DNA from: Paracidovorax wautersii
Lineage (GTDB): Bacteria; Pseudomonadota; Gammaproteobacteria; Burkholderiales; Burkholderiaceae_C
Assembly (NCBI RefSeq): GCF_900113035.1
Contig: NZ_FONX01000002.1
Location: forward strand, 124,001-188,000
Length of the DNA: 64,000 bases
Direction: 5' to 3'
Position 1 is the first letter of the stretch. Every line of letters begins with the position of its first letter. Under the pieces are notes generated by a model. It searched no databases, was not told the origin of the DNA, and saw only the letters and a list, made by a program, of their open reading frames with translations. The translations under genes and the position numbers were made by a program. Positions 16,874-26,318 of this stretch are shown here, in pieces.

Positions 16874-16927
16874 CACGCGCCGATTTGCTACAGCTTGCGG
16901 GCGCTTTATAAATTCAGCTAAAGACCC
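16874..16927 (+). ncRNA. SAM-II riboswitch
   Basis: The short aptamer matches the SAM-II (SAM-alpha) class. Stem P1 is GCGCC (16877-16881) with GGCGC (16900-16904). The conserved loop GATTTG follows the 5' strand, GCTTGC precedes the 3' strand, then come TATAAAT and AGCTAAAG that form the H-type pseudoknot. It lies upstream of metX, a classic target; SAM binding should reduce metX-metW expression. Confidence 0.88.
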
Positions 16928-16950
16928 GTCCGCGAAGTGGCACCCACCGA

Positions 16951-16983
16951 CCCGGCCTCGTTTTTAGCGATGCCGGGTTTTTT
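16951..16983 (+). terminator. Leader terminator before metX
   Basis: CCCGGC (16951-16956) pairs with GCCGGG (16972-16977), with a second TCG/CGA stem inside, and six T follow (16978-16983). The metX ATG is two bases after the T-run. This suggests control by attenuation; ACCCG at 16924-16928 just after the aptamer could pair with CGGGT (16974-16978) as an antiterminator. Confidence 0.75.
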
Positions 16984-16984
16984 C

Positions 16985-18115
16985 ATGTCCTTCATCGCCA
17001 CGCCCCAGTTCCTGAGCTTTCCCGAAGCGCTGCCCCTGAAGGGCGGCGGCTCGTTGCGCGACTACACCCTGGCCTACGAGACGTATGGCCGCCTCAACGC
17101 CGACAGCTCCAACGCCGTGCTGGTCTGCCATGCGCTCAACGCCTCGCACCACGTGGCGGGCGTCTATGAAGACCAGCCCCGCAGCGAGGGCTGGTGGGAC
17201 AACATGATCGGCCCGGGCAAGCCGGTGGACACCAACCGCTTCTTCGTCATCGGCATCAACAACCTGGGCTCGTGCTTCGGCTCCACGGGGCCCATGCACC
17301 TCAACCCCGACACGGGCGAGGTCTATGGCGCGGACTTTCCCGTGGTCACGGTGGAAGACTGGGTGAACGCCCAGGCCCTGCTGCTCGACCGCCTGGGCAT
17401 CGGCCAGCTGGCGGCCGTGCTGGGCGGCAGCCTGGGTGGCATGCAGGCGCTGTCGTGGACGCTGCAGTACCCCGAGCGCGTGCGCCACGCCGTGGTGGTG
17501 GCCAGCGCCCCCAACCTCACGGCCGAGAACATCGCCTTCAACGAGGTGGCGCGCCGCGCCATCGTGACCGACCCGGACTTCCACGGCGGCCACTTCTACC
17601 GCCACGGCGTCGTGCCCAAGCGCGGCCTGCGCATCGCTCGCATGATCGGGCACATCACCTACCTGTCGGACGACGTGATGAACGAGAAGTTCGGCCGCCA
17701 GCTGCGCGAGGGCCTGGCGCCCCGCTACAGCACGCAGGACATCGAGTTCCAGATCGAGAGCTACCTGCGCTACCAGGGCGACAAGTTCAGCGACTACTTC
17801 GACGCCAACACCTACCTGCTCATCACCCGCGCGCTCGACTACTTCGACCCGGCGCTGGCGCATGGCGGCAACCTCACGCTGGCGCTGGCCCGCGCCACGG
17901 CGCGCTTCATGCTCGTGAGCTTCACCACCGACTGGCGCTTCTCGCCCGCGCGCAGCCGCGAGATCGTCAAGGCCCTGCTCGACAACCGCCGCGACGTGAG
18001 CTACGCCGAGATCGACGCGCCGCACGGCCACGACGCCTTCCTGCTGGACGACGCCCGCTACCACGGCGTCATCGGCGCCTATTTCAACCGCATTGCCGAG
18101 GAGCTGGGCGCATGA
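16985..18115 (+). CDS. metX: Homoserine O-acetyltransferase/O-succinyltransferase MetX
   Basis: A 376-residue alpha/beta-hydrolase-fold acyltransferase that activates homoserine for methionine synthesis. The nucleophile elbow is '[10 protein letters not shown]', the acid Asp is in 'FTTDWRFSP' and the His in '[11 protein letters not shown]'. '[12 protein letters not shown]' and '[11 protein letters not shown]' are typical of MetX. Many proteobacterial MetX use succinyl-CoA; which donor is used cannot be read safely here. ATG at 16985 directly follows the leader terminator and has no independent SD; an in-frame ATG at 16970 lies inside the terminator stem. It overlaps metW by four bases. Confidence 0.95.
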   Translation: MSFIATPQFLSFPEALPLKGGGSLRDYTLAYETYGRLNADSSNAVLVCHALNASHHVAGVYEDQPRSEGWWDNMIGPGKPVDTNRFFVIGINNLGSCFGSTGPMHLNPDTGEVYGADFPVVTVEDWVNAQALLLDRLGIGQLAAVLGGSLGGMQALSWTLQYPERVRHAVVVASAPNLTAENIAFNEVARRAIVTDPDFHGGHFYRHGVVPKRGLRIARMIGHITYLSDDVMNEKFGRQLREGLAPRYSTQDIEFQIESYLRYQGDKFSDYFDANTYLLITRALDYFDPALAHGGNLTLALARATARFMLVSFTTDWRFSPARSREIVKALLDNRRDVSYAEIDAPHGHDAFLLDDARYHGVIGAYFNRIAEELGA

Positions 18116-18696
18116 GCGAACGCACCACCATGGACGCCATCGCCCGCCGGGTGCCGCACGGAGCGCGGGTGCTCGATCTGGGCTGCGGCGACGGCAGCCT
18201 GCTGGCCTACCTGCAGCGCGAGCGCGGCTGCACGGGCTACGGCGTGGAGATCGACGACGCCAACGTGCTGGCCTGCGTGCGCCGGGGCGTCAACGTCGTG
18301 CAGCTGAACCTGGAAGAGGGCCTGGCGATGTTCGGCGACAACGCCTTCGACGTGGTGCTGCAGATCGACACCCTGCAGCATCTGCGCAATACCGAGGTCA
18401 TGCTGCGCGAGACCGCGCGCGTGGGCAAGAGCGGCATCGTCGCCTTCCCCAACTTCGCGCACTGGCCCAACCGTCTGTCGGTGCTGCGCGGGCGCATGCC
18501 CGTCACGCGGCGCCTGCCCTACCAGTGGTACGACACGCCCAACATCCGCGTGGGCACGTTCAAGGACTTCGAGGTGCTGGCCACCAAGAACCGCCTGCGC
18601 ATCCTCGACGCCTTCGGCCTGCAGGACGGCCGCGAGGTGCGCCGCCTGCCCAATGCCCTGGCGGGCACGGCGGTGTTCCACTTCGAGCACGACTGA
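18112..18696 (+). CDS. metW: Methionine biosynthesis protein MetW
   Basis: A 194-residue class I methyltransferase-like protein with motif I '[15 protein letters not shown]' and the MetW hallmark '[29 protein letters not shown]'. MetW acts with MetX in homoserine acylation in pseudomonads and other proteobacteria. Its start overlaps the metX stop (ATGA), indicating translational coupling under the same SAM riboswitch. Confidence 0.95.
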   Translation: MSERTTMDAIARRVPHGARVLDLGCGDGSLLAYLQRERGCTGYGVEIDDANVLACVRRGVNVVQLNLEEGLAMFGDNAFDVVLQIDTLQHLRNTEVMLRETARVGKSGIVAFPNFAHWPNRLSVLRGRMPVTRRLPYQWYDTPNIRVGTFKDFEVLATKNRLRILDAFGLQDGREVRRLPNALAGTAVFHFEHD

Positions 18697-19043
18697 CGCC
18701 TGCGCAAGGCGGCCCGTGGGCCGTCCGCTGCGGCCCGCTTTTCCTTTTCGTCATCTCTGATCTTCGCCGCCTTGCCTGCGCGGCGGCTTCCGCTCGTCCC
18801 TGCCCATTCCTGCCCATTCCTGCCCGGTCCGGCGGCTTGGGCGCGGGTGGGGCGCTTCCAGCGCTTTTCCGGCTCTTCCCTCCTGATGGGGCCGCTGGCC
18901 CCGCCCCGTCCATCGCTTCGGCGTCTACGCCGATAGGCGCAGGGTGTGGCGATGGCCGATGAGAACCATTTGTAAAAAACAATTACAAAAGAATACAAAT
19001 CAATCGCATAATTAAGTACTTTCCCCATTGAAGTACGTCAACC
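18697..19043. other. Intergenic region between metW and the chemoreceptor gene
   Basis: This 347-base gap holds a palindrome CGGCCCGTGGGCCG (18710-18723), three tandem 10-bp units TGCCCATTCC (18801-18830, the third altered) and an AT-rich stretch at 18965-19020 that probably contains the chemoreceptor promoter (CATAAT at 19007-19012 as a weak -10). I see no open frame with coding character. Confidence 0.5.
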
Positions 19044-21080
19044 ATGAGTCTCAAACACTCCAGCCCTGCGCATGGCGGTGCGTCGAGCGGCTCTGTGGCC
19101 CGCCGCATTACGCTGCTGGCCATCGCCCTGCTGTCCGTCGTGCTGCTGGTGGTCAGCCTGGCGGTGGCGGATATCACCACCCGCACGGCCCGCAGCCAGG
19201 CGGTCGAAGGCGTGGGCAACGGCATCGATGCCGTGAGCGCTTCGCTCGACGCCATGTACCAGGCCAACGTGGGCGTGGTGCGCAGCAACGCCGCCTCGTT
19301 CGGCACCCAGTTCTCGAAGGTCCTGCAATGGGACCCGGCCAGTGGTGAACTGCGCAGCAACGCAACGCTGCTCAACGGCTCCAACGACCTCGTCGATGGC
19401 TTCGCGCGGATGACGGGCGGCGTGGCCACCGTGTTCGCGCGCAAGGGCGACGATTTCGTGCGCATCGCCACGTCCCTGCAGGACGAGCGGGGCGCACGTG
19501 CCGTGGGCACGGTGCTGGACCGCTCCAGCCCCGCCTATGCGAAGGTGAGCCAGGGCGAGTCCTACATCGGCCGCGCCACGCTTTTCGGCCGGCCCTACAT
19601 GGCGAACTACGAACCGCGCCGCGATGCGTCCGGCCAGATCGTCGGCCTGCTCTTCGTGGGCGTCGATCTGACCATCTTCCGCGAGCAGATCCAGAAGCAG
19701 ATCTCGGCCCTGCACTTCTTCCAGCACGGCGGCGGTTTCGTGATCGATCCGCGCTCGTCGCCGGAAGAGGCCGTCTTCATCGCCCATCCCACGGCGATCG
19801 GCAAGAAGGTGCTGCAGGCCTTTCCGCAGGCGCGCGACTATCTCCAGGCGCTGCAGGACCAGCGTTTCATCGACCCCGCGCCGGCCCTGCTGCCCGTGCA
19901 GGGCGCCCACCCCTGGGCGGTGCGCAGCAAGACGCAGTCCGGCTGGTGGGTCGTGGCCGAGGTCTCGGACGACGAGGCGCTGGCGGACCAGCGCAGCGCG
20001 CTCTGGGGCGTGTGGGGCGTCATCGGCGGGGCGCTGGTGGTGATGGGCGCGGGCCTCTTCCTCGTGCTGCGGCGCGGCATCAGCCAGCCGCTGCGCGAGC
20101 TGACGCAGGCCGTCACCCTGGTGGCCCAGGGCGACCTGACGCAGGCCTTCACCACGCAGCGGCAGGACGAGATGGGCACGCTCATCCGCGAGGTCGAAGG
20201 GCTGCGCCAGCGCTACGTGCAGATGCTGCAGCAGGTGCGCACGGCGGTGGACAGCATCACCAACGCCAGCGCCGAGATCGCCATGGGCAACCAGGATCTC
20301 TCGGGCCGCACCGAATCCGCCGCGGCCAGCCTGGCGGGCACGGCGCAGAGCATGGAGCAGTTCACCGCCACGGTGCGCCAGTCGGCCGATGCGGCGCGCA
20401 TGGCGCACCAGCTGGCCACGTCGGCCGGCCAGGTGGCCGAGCGCGGCGGGCAGGTGGTGGGCGATGTGGTGGCCACCATGGGCGGCATCCAGGATTCCAG
20501 CCGCAAGATCGGCGACATCATCGGCGTGATCGACACCATCGCCTTCCAGACCAACATCCTGGCGCTCAACGCCGCCGTGGAAGCAGCGCGTGCCGGCGAG
20601 CAGGGCCGCGGCTTCGCCGTGGTGGCCAGCGAAGTGCGGGCGCTGGCGGGCCGCTCGGCCGAGGCCGCGCGCGAGATCAAGGCGCTGATCGGCGCTTCGG
20701 TCGAGCAGGCCGAGGCCGGCGCGGTGCGCGTGCAGGCGGCCGGCAGCACCATGGAAGAGCTTCTGGGCTCGGTGCGCCGCGTGGGCGACATCGTCGGGGA
20801 GATTTCCGCCGCGGCGGCCGAGCAGGCGAGCGGCATTGGCCAGGTGAACGGTTCCATCACCCAGCTCGACCAGATGACCCAGCAGAACGCGGCGCTGGTC
20901 GAAGAATCTGCCGCTGCGGCCCAGAGCCTGCGCGACCAGGCCGCGCGGCTGGCCCAGGCGGTGGAGTTCTTCCGCCTCTCGGCCGTGCAGCAGCAGCAGC
21001 AACCAGCCGCGTCCGGCCCCGTGTCGGCACCGGCACCGGCTCCTGCGGCCAGGGCTTCGCGGCCCGCGTTGCCGAAATGA
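19044..21080 (+). CDS. Methyl-accepting chemotaxis protein with Cache-type sensor
   Basis: A 678-residue inner-membrane chemoreceptor. Membrane segment 1 is at about residues 22-45. A periplasmic Cache-like domain of about 270 residues follows ('[18 protein letters not shown]', '[14 protein letters not shown]'), then membrane segment 2 near 325-348, a HAMP domain ('[23 protein letters not shown]') and the coiled-coil signalling domain. The highly conserved hairpin tip '[30 protein letters not shown]' is intact. The tail is Gln/Ala/Pro-rich and lacks a CheR-docking pentapeptide. The ligand is unknown; single-Cache receptors often bind organic acids. ATG at 19044. Confidence 0.93.
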   Translation: MSLKHSSPAHGGASSGSVARRITLLAIALLSVVLLVVSLAVADITTRTARSQAVEGVGNGIDAVSASLDAMYQANVGVVRSNAASFGTQFSKVLQWDPASGELRSNATLLNGSNDLVDGFARMTGGVATVFARKGDDFVRIATSLQDERGARAVGTVLDRSSPAYAKVSQGESYIGRATLFGRPYMANYEPRRDASGQIVGLLFVGVDLTIFREQIQKQISALHFFQHGGGFVIDPRSSPEEAVFIAHPTAIGKKVLQAFPQARDYLQALQDQRFIDPAPALLPVQGAHPWAVRSKTQSGWWVVAEVSDDEALADQRSALWGVWGVIGGALVVMGAGLFLVLRRGISQPLRELTQAVTLVAQGDLTQAFTTQRQDEMGTLIREVEGLRQRYVQMLQQVRTAVDSITNASAEIAMGNQDLSGRTESAAASLAGTAQSMEQFTATVRQSADAARMAHQLATSAGQVAERGGQVVGDVVATMGGIQDSSRKIGDIIGVIDTIAFQTNILALNAAVEAARAGEQGRGFAVVASEVRALAGRSAEAAREIKALIGASVEQAEAGAVRVQAAGSTMEELLGSVRRVGDIVGEISAAAAEQASGIGQVNGSITQLDQMTQQNAALVEESAAAAQSLRDQAARLAQAVEFFRLSAVQQQQQPAASGPVSAPAPAPAARASRPALPK

Positions 21081-21160
21081 CGGGGCTGCCTGACCGCTGC
21101 GGGAGGCCGGGGGCATGCTCCGCCACGCCTCCACCCGCCTGAAGGGCGCCTGATCCCGCC

Positions 21161-22345
21161 ATGGACTCCCTGCTCCACGTTCCCACCCTGCTGTTCGTCA
21201 CCGTCGTCGCTTCCGTCGTGGTCGCCGGGGGGCTGCTCGTGGTCGGCGCCAGCCATCGCCGCGAGGGCCTGGGGCTGTGGGCCTTCGGCCTCTTCATGCA
21301 CGCGCTCGCCTATGTGCTGGTGATGGGGCGGGGCAAGCTGCCCGACCTGCTCTCCATCGTGCTCTCGAACATGCTGGTGTCGGCCGTCTTCGCCTGCCTG
21401 CTCGGGGGCATGTACCAGTTCCTGGGGCGGCCGCTGCCCTGGCGCTGGATGATCCCGCCGGTGCTGGCCACCGGCGTGCTGTTCACGCTGTACCTGCAGA
21501 GCTACCCGGCGCGGCTGATCGTGAGCGGCATCGTCTTTCCGCTGCAGCTGCTGCTGCCTGTCGCCTTGCTGTGGCGATCGGACGCCTTCCGCCACGGCCG
21601 GGGTGCCTGGCTCGTCTTCCTGACCCTGGTGCTGCAGGCCGTGGTGCTGGTGCTGCGCGCCGTGCTGGTCGCCATGGGACTGCTGCCCGGCCAGGGCGTG
21701 ATGCATGGCGACATCGTCCAGTACCTGATCTTCCTGCTGGCCTTCATCACGGTGCAGGCCTCGTCGTTCGGCTTCGTGCTCATGGCCATCGAGCGCGCAG
21801 ATGCCGCCAACCGGCGCCTGGCCTCGCAGGACCCGCTGACCGGCGTGGCCAACCGGCGCGCCACCATCGCGGCGCTGGAAGGCGGCGTGGCGCAGTCCGT
21901 GCACACTGGCCAGCCGCTGGCGCTGCTGATGGTGGACATCGACCACTTCAAGCGCGTCAACGACGACCTGGGCCATCTGGCGGGCGACCGCGTGCTGTGC
22001 GGCGTGGTCGATGTGCTCTGTGGCCGGCTGCGCGCGCAGGACTTCATCGGGCGCTACGGCGGCGAAGAGTTCCTGGTGCTGCTGCCGCGCACGCCGCTGG
22101 CGGGCGCGCTGGAACTGGCCCGCCAGCTCTGCGTGGCCGTGGAGCAGGCGCATATCGAGGTCGGCAACAGCGAGCTGCCGGTGACCATCAGCGTGGGCGT
22201 GGTGAGCTGCCGCCTGCGGCCGGGCGACCGCTGGGAGTGCCTGATCGACTCCGCCGATGCAGCCATGTACCGCGCCAAGCGTTCCGGGCGCAACCGGGTG
22301 GAGTCGGCCGAGTCGGACTGCATTCCCGCTGCGGCCCTGGCGTAG
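21161..22345 (+). CDS. Membrane-bound diguanylate cyclase
   Basis: A 394-residue protein with about seven hydrophobic segments in residues 5-215, then a GGDEF domain. 'DPLTGVANRRA' opens the domain, 'VDIDHFKRVNDDLGH' binds metal and substrate, and the active-site loop is 'RYGGEEF'. An RAQD inhibitory site lies five residues upstream, so c-di-GMP feedback is likely. All residues needed for synthesis are present. The membrane part is not a named sensor that I recognise. It starts 80 bases after the chemoreceptor gene on the same strand. Confidence 0.9.
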   Translation: MDSLLHVPTLLFVTVVASVVVAGGLLVVGASHRREGLGLWAFGLFMHALAYVLVMGRGKLPDLLSIVLSNMLVSAVFACLLGGMYQFLGRPLPWRWMIPPVLATGVLFTLYLQSYPARLIVSGIVFPLQLLLPVALLWRSDAFRHGRGAWLVFLTLVLQAVVLVLRAVLVAMGLLPGQGVMHGDIVQYLIFLLAFITVQASSFGFVLMAIERADAANRRLASQDPLTGVANRRATIAALEGGVAQSVHTGQPLALLMVDIDHFKRVNDDLGHLAGDRVLCGVVDVLCGRLRAQDFIGRYGGEEFLVLLPRTPLAGALELARQLCVAVEQAHIEVGNSELPVTISVGVVSCRLRPGDRWECLIDSADAAMYRAKRSGRNRVESAESDCIPAAALA

Positions 22346-22378
22346 CCCCGGGCCACGCCATCCGCGCCGTCAGCGCCG

Positions 22379-23272
22379 TCAGCGTGAGCCGCCGCTGCCG
22401 CCGGGCAGCCGCCCCGCCGGGGGCTGCGCCTGCGCCAGGGCCCATTCCGCATCGCTGTCGTCCTTGAGCGCCACGCCGGTCGCGCCCAGCCGCCGGGCCT
22501 GGCGCATCAGCCAGGCCAGCTTGAAGGCGGCGCTGGCGTAGCTCAGGCCTTCGGCGCGCACGTTGGAGATGCAGTTGCGCTCCGCATCGCTGCGCCCGCG
22601 CCGGGGTGCGAGGGTGAGGTAGATGCCCAGGCTGTCGGGCGAGCTCAGGCCCGGCCGCTCGCCGATCAGCATCGCGCTCAGGCTCGCGCCCAGCAGCTCG
22701 CCCACCTCGTCGGCCACCGCCACGCGGGCCTGGCGCACGACCACGACCGGCGCCACGGTGGCATCGGCCGGCAGCAGCGGCGCCAGCGCCTGCAGCAGCG
22801 GCACGGCGTGGCGCTGCACGGCCAGCGACGAAAGCCCGTCGCCCACCACCACGCACAGCGTGGGCTTCGGGCCTGCGGACTGCGCGGTATGCGCCTGCAG
22901 CGCCAGGGCGTCTTCGGGGTGCAGCTGGCGGCCCAGGTCGGGGCGGCGCAGGTAGGTGGCGCGGTCGTCCGCGCGGCTGCGGGCCTGCAGCACCGCGTGG
23001 CCGGCGCCGCGCAGCGCGTCGGCCAGGGCCTCGGCATCCAGCGGCGCGTGGATGGCGTCGCGCGCCATGGCGTGCGCCCAGCCGAAGCGCAATGCCTCGT
23101 CGGTGGGAATGGCCACGCCGGCGCGGCCCAGGGCGATGCGCGCCGGGGTGGCCTGGCGCCAGCCCTGCCAGGGCATGGCGGTGACGGCGGGCGGCGTGGC
23201 GGTGTCCGTGGCTGCGGGCAGGGCTGCAGGCGTTGCCGCTGCGTTGCGGGCTGGGTCGTTGGAATCGTCCAT
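22379..23272 (-). CDS. eutC: Ethanolamine ammonia-lyase small subunit
   Basis: A 297-residue subunit of the adenosylcobalamin-dependent lyase that converts ethanolamine to acetaldehyde and ammonia. The conserved core is visible: 'TPARIALGRAG', 'DGLSSLAVQRHA', 'IGERPGLSSPDSLG' and 'ERNCISNVRAEGLSYASAAFKL'. The N-terminal ~35 residues are Ala/Thr/Pro-rich and variable. ATG at 23272 lies 14 bases downstream of the eutB stop, consistent with co-translation of the two subunits. The long frame upstream of this ATG is not part of the protein. Confidence 0.95.
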   Translation of the reverse strand: MDDSNDPARNAAATPAALPAATDTATPPAVTAMPWQGWRQATPARIALGRAGVAIPTDEALRFGWAHAMARDAIHAPLDAEALADALRGAGHAVLQARSRADDRATYLRRPDLGRQLHPEDALALQAHTAQSAGPKPTLCVVVGDGLSSLAVQRHAVPLLQALAPLLPADATVAPVVVVRQARVAVADEVGELLGASLSAMLIGERPGLSSPDSLGIYLTLAPRRGRSDAERNCISNVRAEGLSYASAAFKLAWLMRQARRLGATGVALKDDSDAEWALAQAQPPAGRLPGGSGGSR

Positions 23273-23286
23273 GTCGTTCGCTGCGC

Positions 23287-24675
23287 TCAAGGGGCGGGCG
23301 TGCCCAGCACGTGTGCCAGCGCCAGCGGCGCAGCGCCGTCGCGCAGCCGGCCCTGGGCCGTGGTCAGGCCCTGGCGCTGCAGCCAGGCCTCGAACTCGGG
23401 CGCGCGCTGCAGGCCCAGCGTGTCGCGCAGGAAGAGCGCGTCGTGGAACGAGGTGCTCTGGTAGTTCAGCATGATGTCGTCCGCCCCCGGCACGCCGATG
23501 AGGAAGTTCAGCCCGGCCGTGGCCAGCAGCACCAGCAGGGTGTCCATGTCGTCCTGGTCGGCCTCGGCGTGGTTGGTGTAGCAGATGTCGCAGCCCATGG
23601 GCAGGCCCATCAGCTTGCCGCAGAAATGGTCTTCCAGCCCGGCGCGGATGATCTGCTTGCCGTCGTAGAGGTATTCGGGGCCGATGAAGCCCACCACCGT
23701 GTTCACCAGCAGCGGGTGGTAGCGGCGCGCCAGCGCATAGGCGCGCACCTCGCAGGTCTGCTGGTCCACGCCGTGGTGGCCGCCGGCCGAGAGCGCGCTG
23801 CCCTGGCCGGTCTCGAAGTACATGACGTTGTCGCCCACCGTGCCGCGCCGCAGCTGCAGCGCGGCGTCGTAGGCTTCGTCGAGCACGGAGATGCTCACGC
23901 CGAAGCCGCTGTTGGTCTTCTCGGTGCCGCCGATGGACTGGAACACCAGATCGACCGGCACGCCCGCGTTCATGAGCTGCAGCGTGTTGGTGACGTGGGT
24001 CAGCACGCAGGCCTGGGTGGGGATCTCCAGGCCCTGGATCAGCGTGTCGAACATGCGGCACAGGCCTTCGAGCGTGGCCATGCTGTCGGAGACGGGGTTG
24101 ATGCCGATCACCGCATCGCCCGCGCCCAGCATCAGCCCGTCCAGCACCGAGGCGGCCACGCCGCGCAGGTCGTCGGTGGGGTGGTTGGGCTGCAGCCGCA
24201 CGCCGATGCGGCCGGCCAGGCCCTGCGTGTTGCGAAAGCGCGTGACCACGCGGCACTTGCGCGCCACGGCGATCAGGTCCTGGTTGCGCATGATCTTGCT
24301 CACGGCCGACACCATCTCGGGCGTGAGCCCGGGCGCGAGCGCGGCCAGGGTCTCGGGCGTGGCGGCGTCGCCCAGCAGCCAGTTGCGCCAGTCGCCCACC
24401 GTCATGTGGCGGATGGGCGCGAAGGCCGCGGCGTCGTGGCCGTCGATGACGAGGCGGGTGATGGCGTCGTCCTCGTAGGGCACCAGAGCCTCGTTCAGGA
24501 AGGTGGCGAGCGGCAGATCGGCCAGCACGTGGCGCGCCGCCATGCGCTGCTGGGCGGTGGCCGCGCCCACGCCGGCCAGGTAGTCGCCCGAGCGGGCGGG
24601 GCTGGCATGGGCCATCACCTGGCGCAGGTCGTCGAAGGCATGGCCCTGGCCGCCCAGGGTGGTGTGGTAGCGCAT
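23287..24675 (-). CDS. eutB: Ethanolamine ammonia-lyase large subunit
   Basis: A 462-residue TIM-barrel catalytic subunit. Conserved blocks include 'KIMRNQDL', 'RLQPNHPTDDLRGVAASVLDGLMLG', 'DAVIGINPVSDS', 'VFQSIGGTEKTNSGFG' and 'METGQGSALSAGGHHGVDQQTCE' (split around the active site). Length fits the family (about 453-465). It is followed by eutC and preceded by the permease, forming a minimal ethanolamine operon with no microcompartment genes, as in many aerobic proteobacteria. Confidence 0.96.
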   Translation of the reverse strand: MRYHTTLGGQGHAFDDLRQVMAHASPARSGDYLAGVGAATAQQRMAARHVLADLPLATFLNEALVPYEDDAITRLVIDGHDAAAFAPIRHMTVGDWRNWLLGDAATPETLAALAPGLTPEMVSAVSKIMRNQDLIAVARKCRVVTRFRNTQGLAGRIGVRLQPNHPTDDLRGVAASVLDGLMLGAGDAVIGINPVSDSMATLEGLCRMFDTLIQGLEIPTQACVLTHVTNTLQLMNAGVPVDLVFQSIGGTEKTNSGFGVSISVLDEAYDAALQLRRGTVGDNVMYFETGQGSALSAGGHHGVDQQTCEVRAYALARRYHPLLVNTVVGFIGPEYLYDGKQIIRAGLEDHFCGKLMGLPMGCDICYTNHAEADQDDMDTLLVLLATAGLNFLIGVPGADDIMLNYQSTSFHDALFLRDTLGLQRAPEFEAWLQRQGLTTAQGRLRDGAAPLALAHVLGTPAP

Positions 24676-24709
24676 GGCGGGGCTCTTCTGTCGCAGGCTC
24701 GTGGTCGGG

Positions 24710-26119
24710 TCAGGGGGTGGCGGTGTCCAGCATCGCGTCGGGCGCGGCCTCGGCGCGGCGGCTGGCGGTGCGGGCGTAGTAGGCCCAGGCCAGCGCCATC
24801 AGCGCGAGGAAGATGCCGGCCAGCACGGTGTTGAACCACACCATGGCGATCAGGCAGACCACGCCCAGCGCCAGGGCCAGCACGGGGAAGAAGGGGTAGA
24901 GCGGCGCGCGGTAGGGGCGGTGCATGGCCGGCTCGGTGCGGCGCAGGCGCAGCAGCGCGGCCATGGAGACGATGTACATCACGATGGCGCCGAAGACCGC
25001 CATGGTCACGATGTTGGCGGTGAGCGTCTGGCCGCCGAACTGGATCCACTCGTCGCTGAAGATCGCGGCCACGCCGACGGCGCCGCCGGCCAGCAGGGCG
25101 CGGTGGGGCGTGTTGAAGCGCGGGCTCAGTTCGGCGAAGGCGCGGGGCAGGTAGCCGGCGCGGGCCAGCGCGAAGATCTGGCGCGAATAGCCCATGATGA
25201 TTCCGTGGAACGAGGCCACCAGCCCGAAGAGGCCGATCCAGACCATCATGTGCAGCCAGCCGCTGTTGGCGCCCAGCAGCGCCTTCATGGCCTGGGGCAG
25301 CGGGTCGTTGATGTTGGCCAACGTGCGCCAGTCGGTCACGCCGCCGGCCATGATCATCACGCCGAAGGCCAGCGCCACCAGCGTGAGGATGCCGGCGATG
25401 TAGGCGCGGGGAATGGTGCGCTGCGGATCGCGCGCCTCTTCGGCCGCCATGGCCGCGCCCTCGATCGCCAGGAAGAACCAGATGGCGAACGGGATCGAGG
25501 CGAAGATGCCGGCCACCGTGGCGCCGCTGAAGCTGTCGCTGCCGGCCCAGCCCAGGTTGGCGAACTGCGCCCACGACCAGCCGGGGCTGACCACGCCCAT
25601 GAACACCAGCAGCTCGAAGATGGCCAGCAGCGTGACCACCAGCTCGAACGTGGCCGCGATGCCCACGCCCACCCAGTTCAGCCCGATGAACACCGCATAG
25701 GCGCCGAGGGCGATGTACTTGGCGTTGATGGCCGGGAACTGCACGTTCAGGTAGGCGCCGATGGCCAGCGCGATGGCCGGCGGCGCGAAGACGAATTCCA
25801 CCAGCGTGGCGTAGCCCGCGATGAAGCCGCCCGCCGGCCCGAAGGCGCGGCGCGCATAGGCGAAGGGGCCGCCCGCGTGCGGGATGGCGGTGGTGAGTTC
25901 GGTGAAGCTGAAGATGAAGCTGGTGTACATGGCCGCCACCAGCACGGTGGCGACCAGGAAGCCCAGCGTGCCGGCCGTGGCCCAGCCGTAGCTCCAGCCG
26001 AAGTATTCGCCGGAGATGACCAGCCCGACGGCGATGCCCCAGAGCTGGAAGGTGCCCAGCACCTTCTTCAGGTGCGGTGCGTGGGCTGTGGGGGCGGATG
26101 TGGGTGCCGATGTGTGCAT
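24710..26119 (-). CDS. eat: Ethanolamine permease (APC superfamily)
   Basis: A 469-residue inner-membrane transporter with about 12 hydrophobic segments. The beginning of the transporter domain ('WGIAVGLVISGEYFGWSYGW') and 'TTAIPHAGGPFAYARRAFGP' are typical of ethanolamine permeases of the amino acid-polyamine-organocation family. Its place directly upstream of eutB-eutC on the same strand supports ethanolamine uptake. The start at 26119 (MHTSAP) faces the divergent regulator gene. Confidence 0.92.
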   Translation of the reverse strand: MHTSAPTSAPTAHAPHLKKVLGTFQLWGIAVGLVISGEYFGWSYGWATAGTLGFLVATVLVAAMYTSFIFSFTELTTAIPHAGGPFAYARRAFGPAGGFIAGYATLVEFVFAPPAIALAIGAYLNVQFPAINAKYIALGAYAVFIGLNWVGVGIAATFELVVTLLAIFELLVFMGVVSPGWSWAQFANLGWAGSDSFSGATVAGIFASIPFAIWFFLAIEGAAMAAEEARDPQRTIPRAYIAGILTLVALAFGVMIMAGGVTDWRTLANINDPLPQAMKALLGANSGWLHMMVWIGLFGLVASFHGIIMGYSRQIFALARAGYLPRAFAELSPRFNTPHRALLAGGAVGVAAIFSDEWIQFGGQTLTANIVTMAVFGAIVMYIVSMAALLRLRRTEPAMHRPYRAPLYPFFPVLALALGVVCLIAMVWFNTVLAGIFLALMALAWAYYARTASRRAEAAPDAMLDTATP

Positions 26120-26170
26120 GGGAAACGACCTTGCTGCGTTGAAAGGTGCGATGGGAAGAATTCCCGCCTA

Positions 26171-26297
26171 TTGCATCAACGCGGGGCCTGGCTTGCCTAT
26201 CCCGATTGGGCAAAGCGCCCCGCAGCGGGCTTTTTTTCCGATCCGGGATAGCGCCATAGGGGTTTGCGCGCGGTATCTGGCGTCTTTCTTGCATCAA
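26171..26297. promoter_or_regulatory. Divergent eat / AraC-regulator control region
   Basis: Identical direct repeats TTGCATCAA occur at 26171-26179 and 26289-26297, close to the two divergent starts, as AraC-type half-sites would. Between them lie an inverted repeat TTGCC-N11-GGCAA (26193-26213) and TATCCCG/CGGGATA (26198-26204 with 26244-26250). The regulator gene beside it is the obvious candidate binder. Confidence 0.5.
26217..26237 (+). terminator. Hairpin with T7 upstream of the regulator gene
   Basis: GCCC-CGCAGC-GGGC is followed by seven T on the plus strand. It sits in the leader region of the plus-strand AraC-type gene, so it may attenuate that transcript if transcription starts upstream. 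Confidence 0.45.
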
Positions 26298-26318
26298 ATT
26301 CGCCACTCCACCCACCGA

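Noticed and set aside
18900-18960. GCCGAT-like sequences as a FliA (sigma-28) promoter for the chemoreceptor
   Set aside because: No TAAA box lies at the required 15-16 base distance, so the match is only to half of the consensus.
24674-26251. A 525-codon plus-strand frame opposite the ethanolamine permease
   Set aside because: Antisense shadow; the minus strand encodes a full 12-segment permease in operon with eutB.
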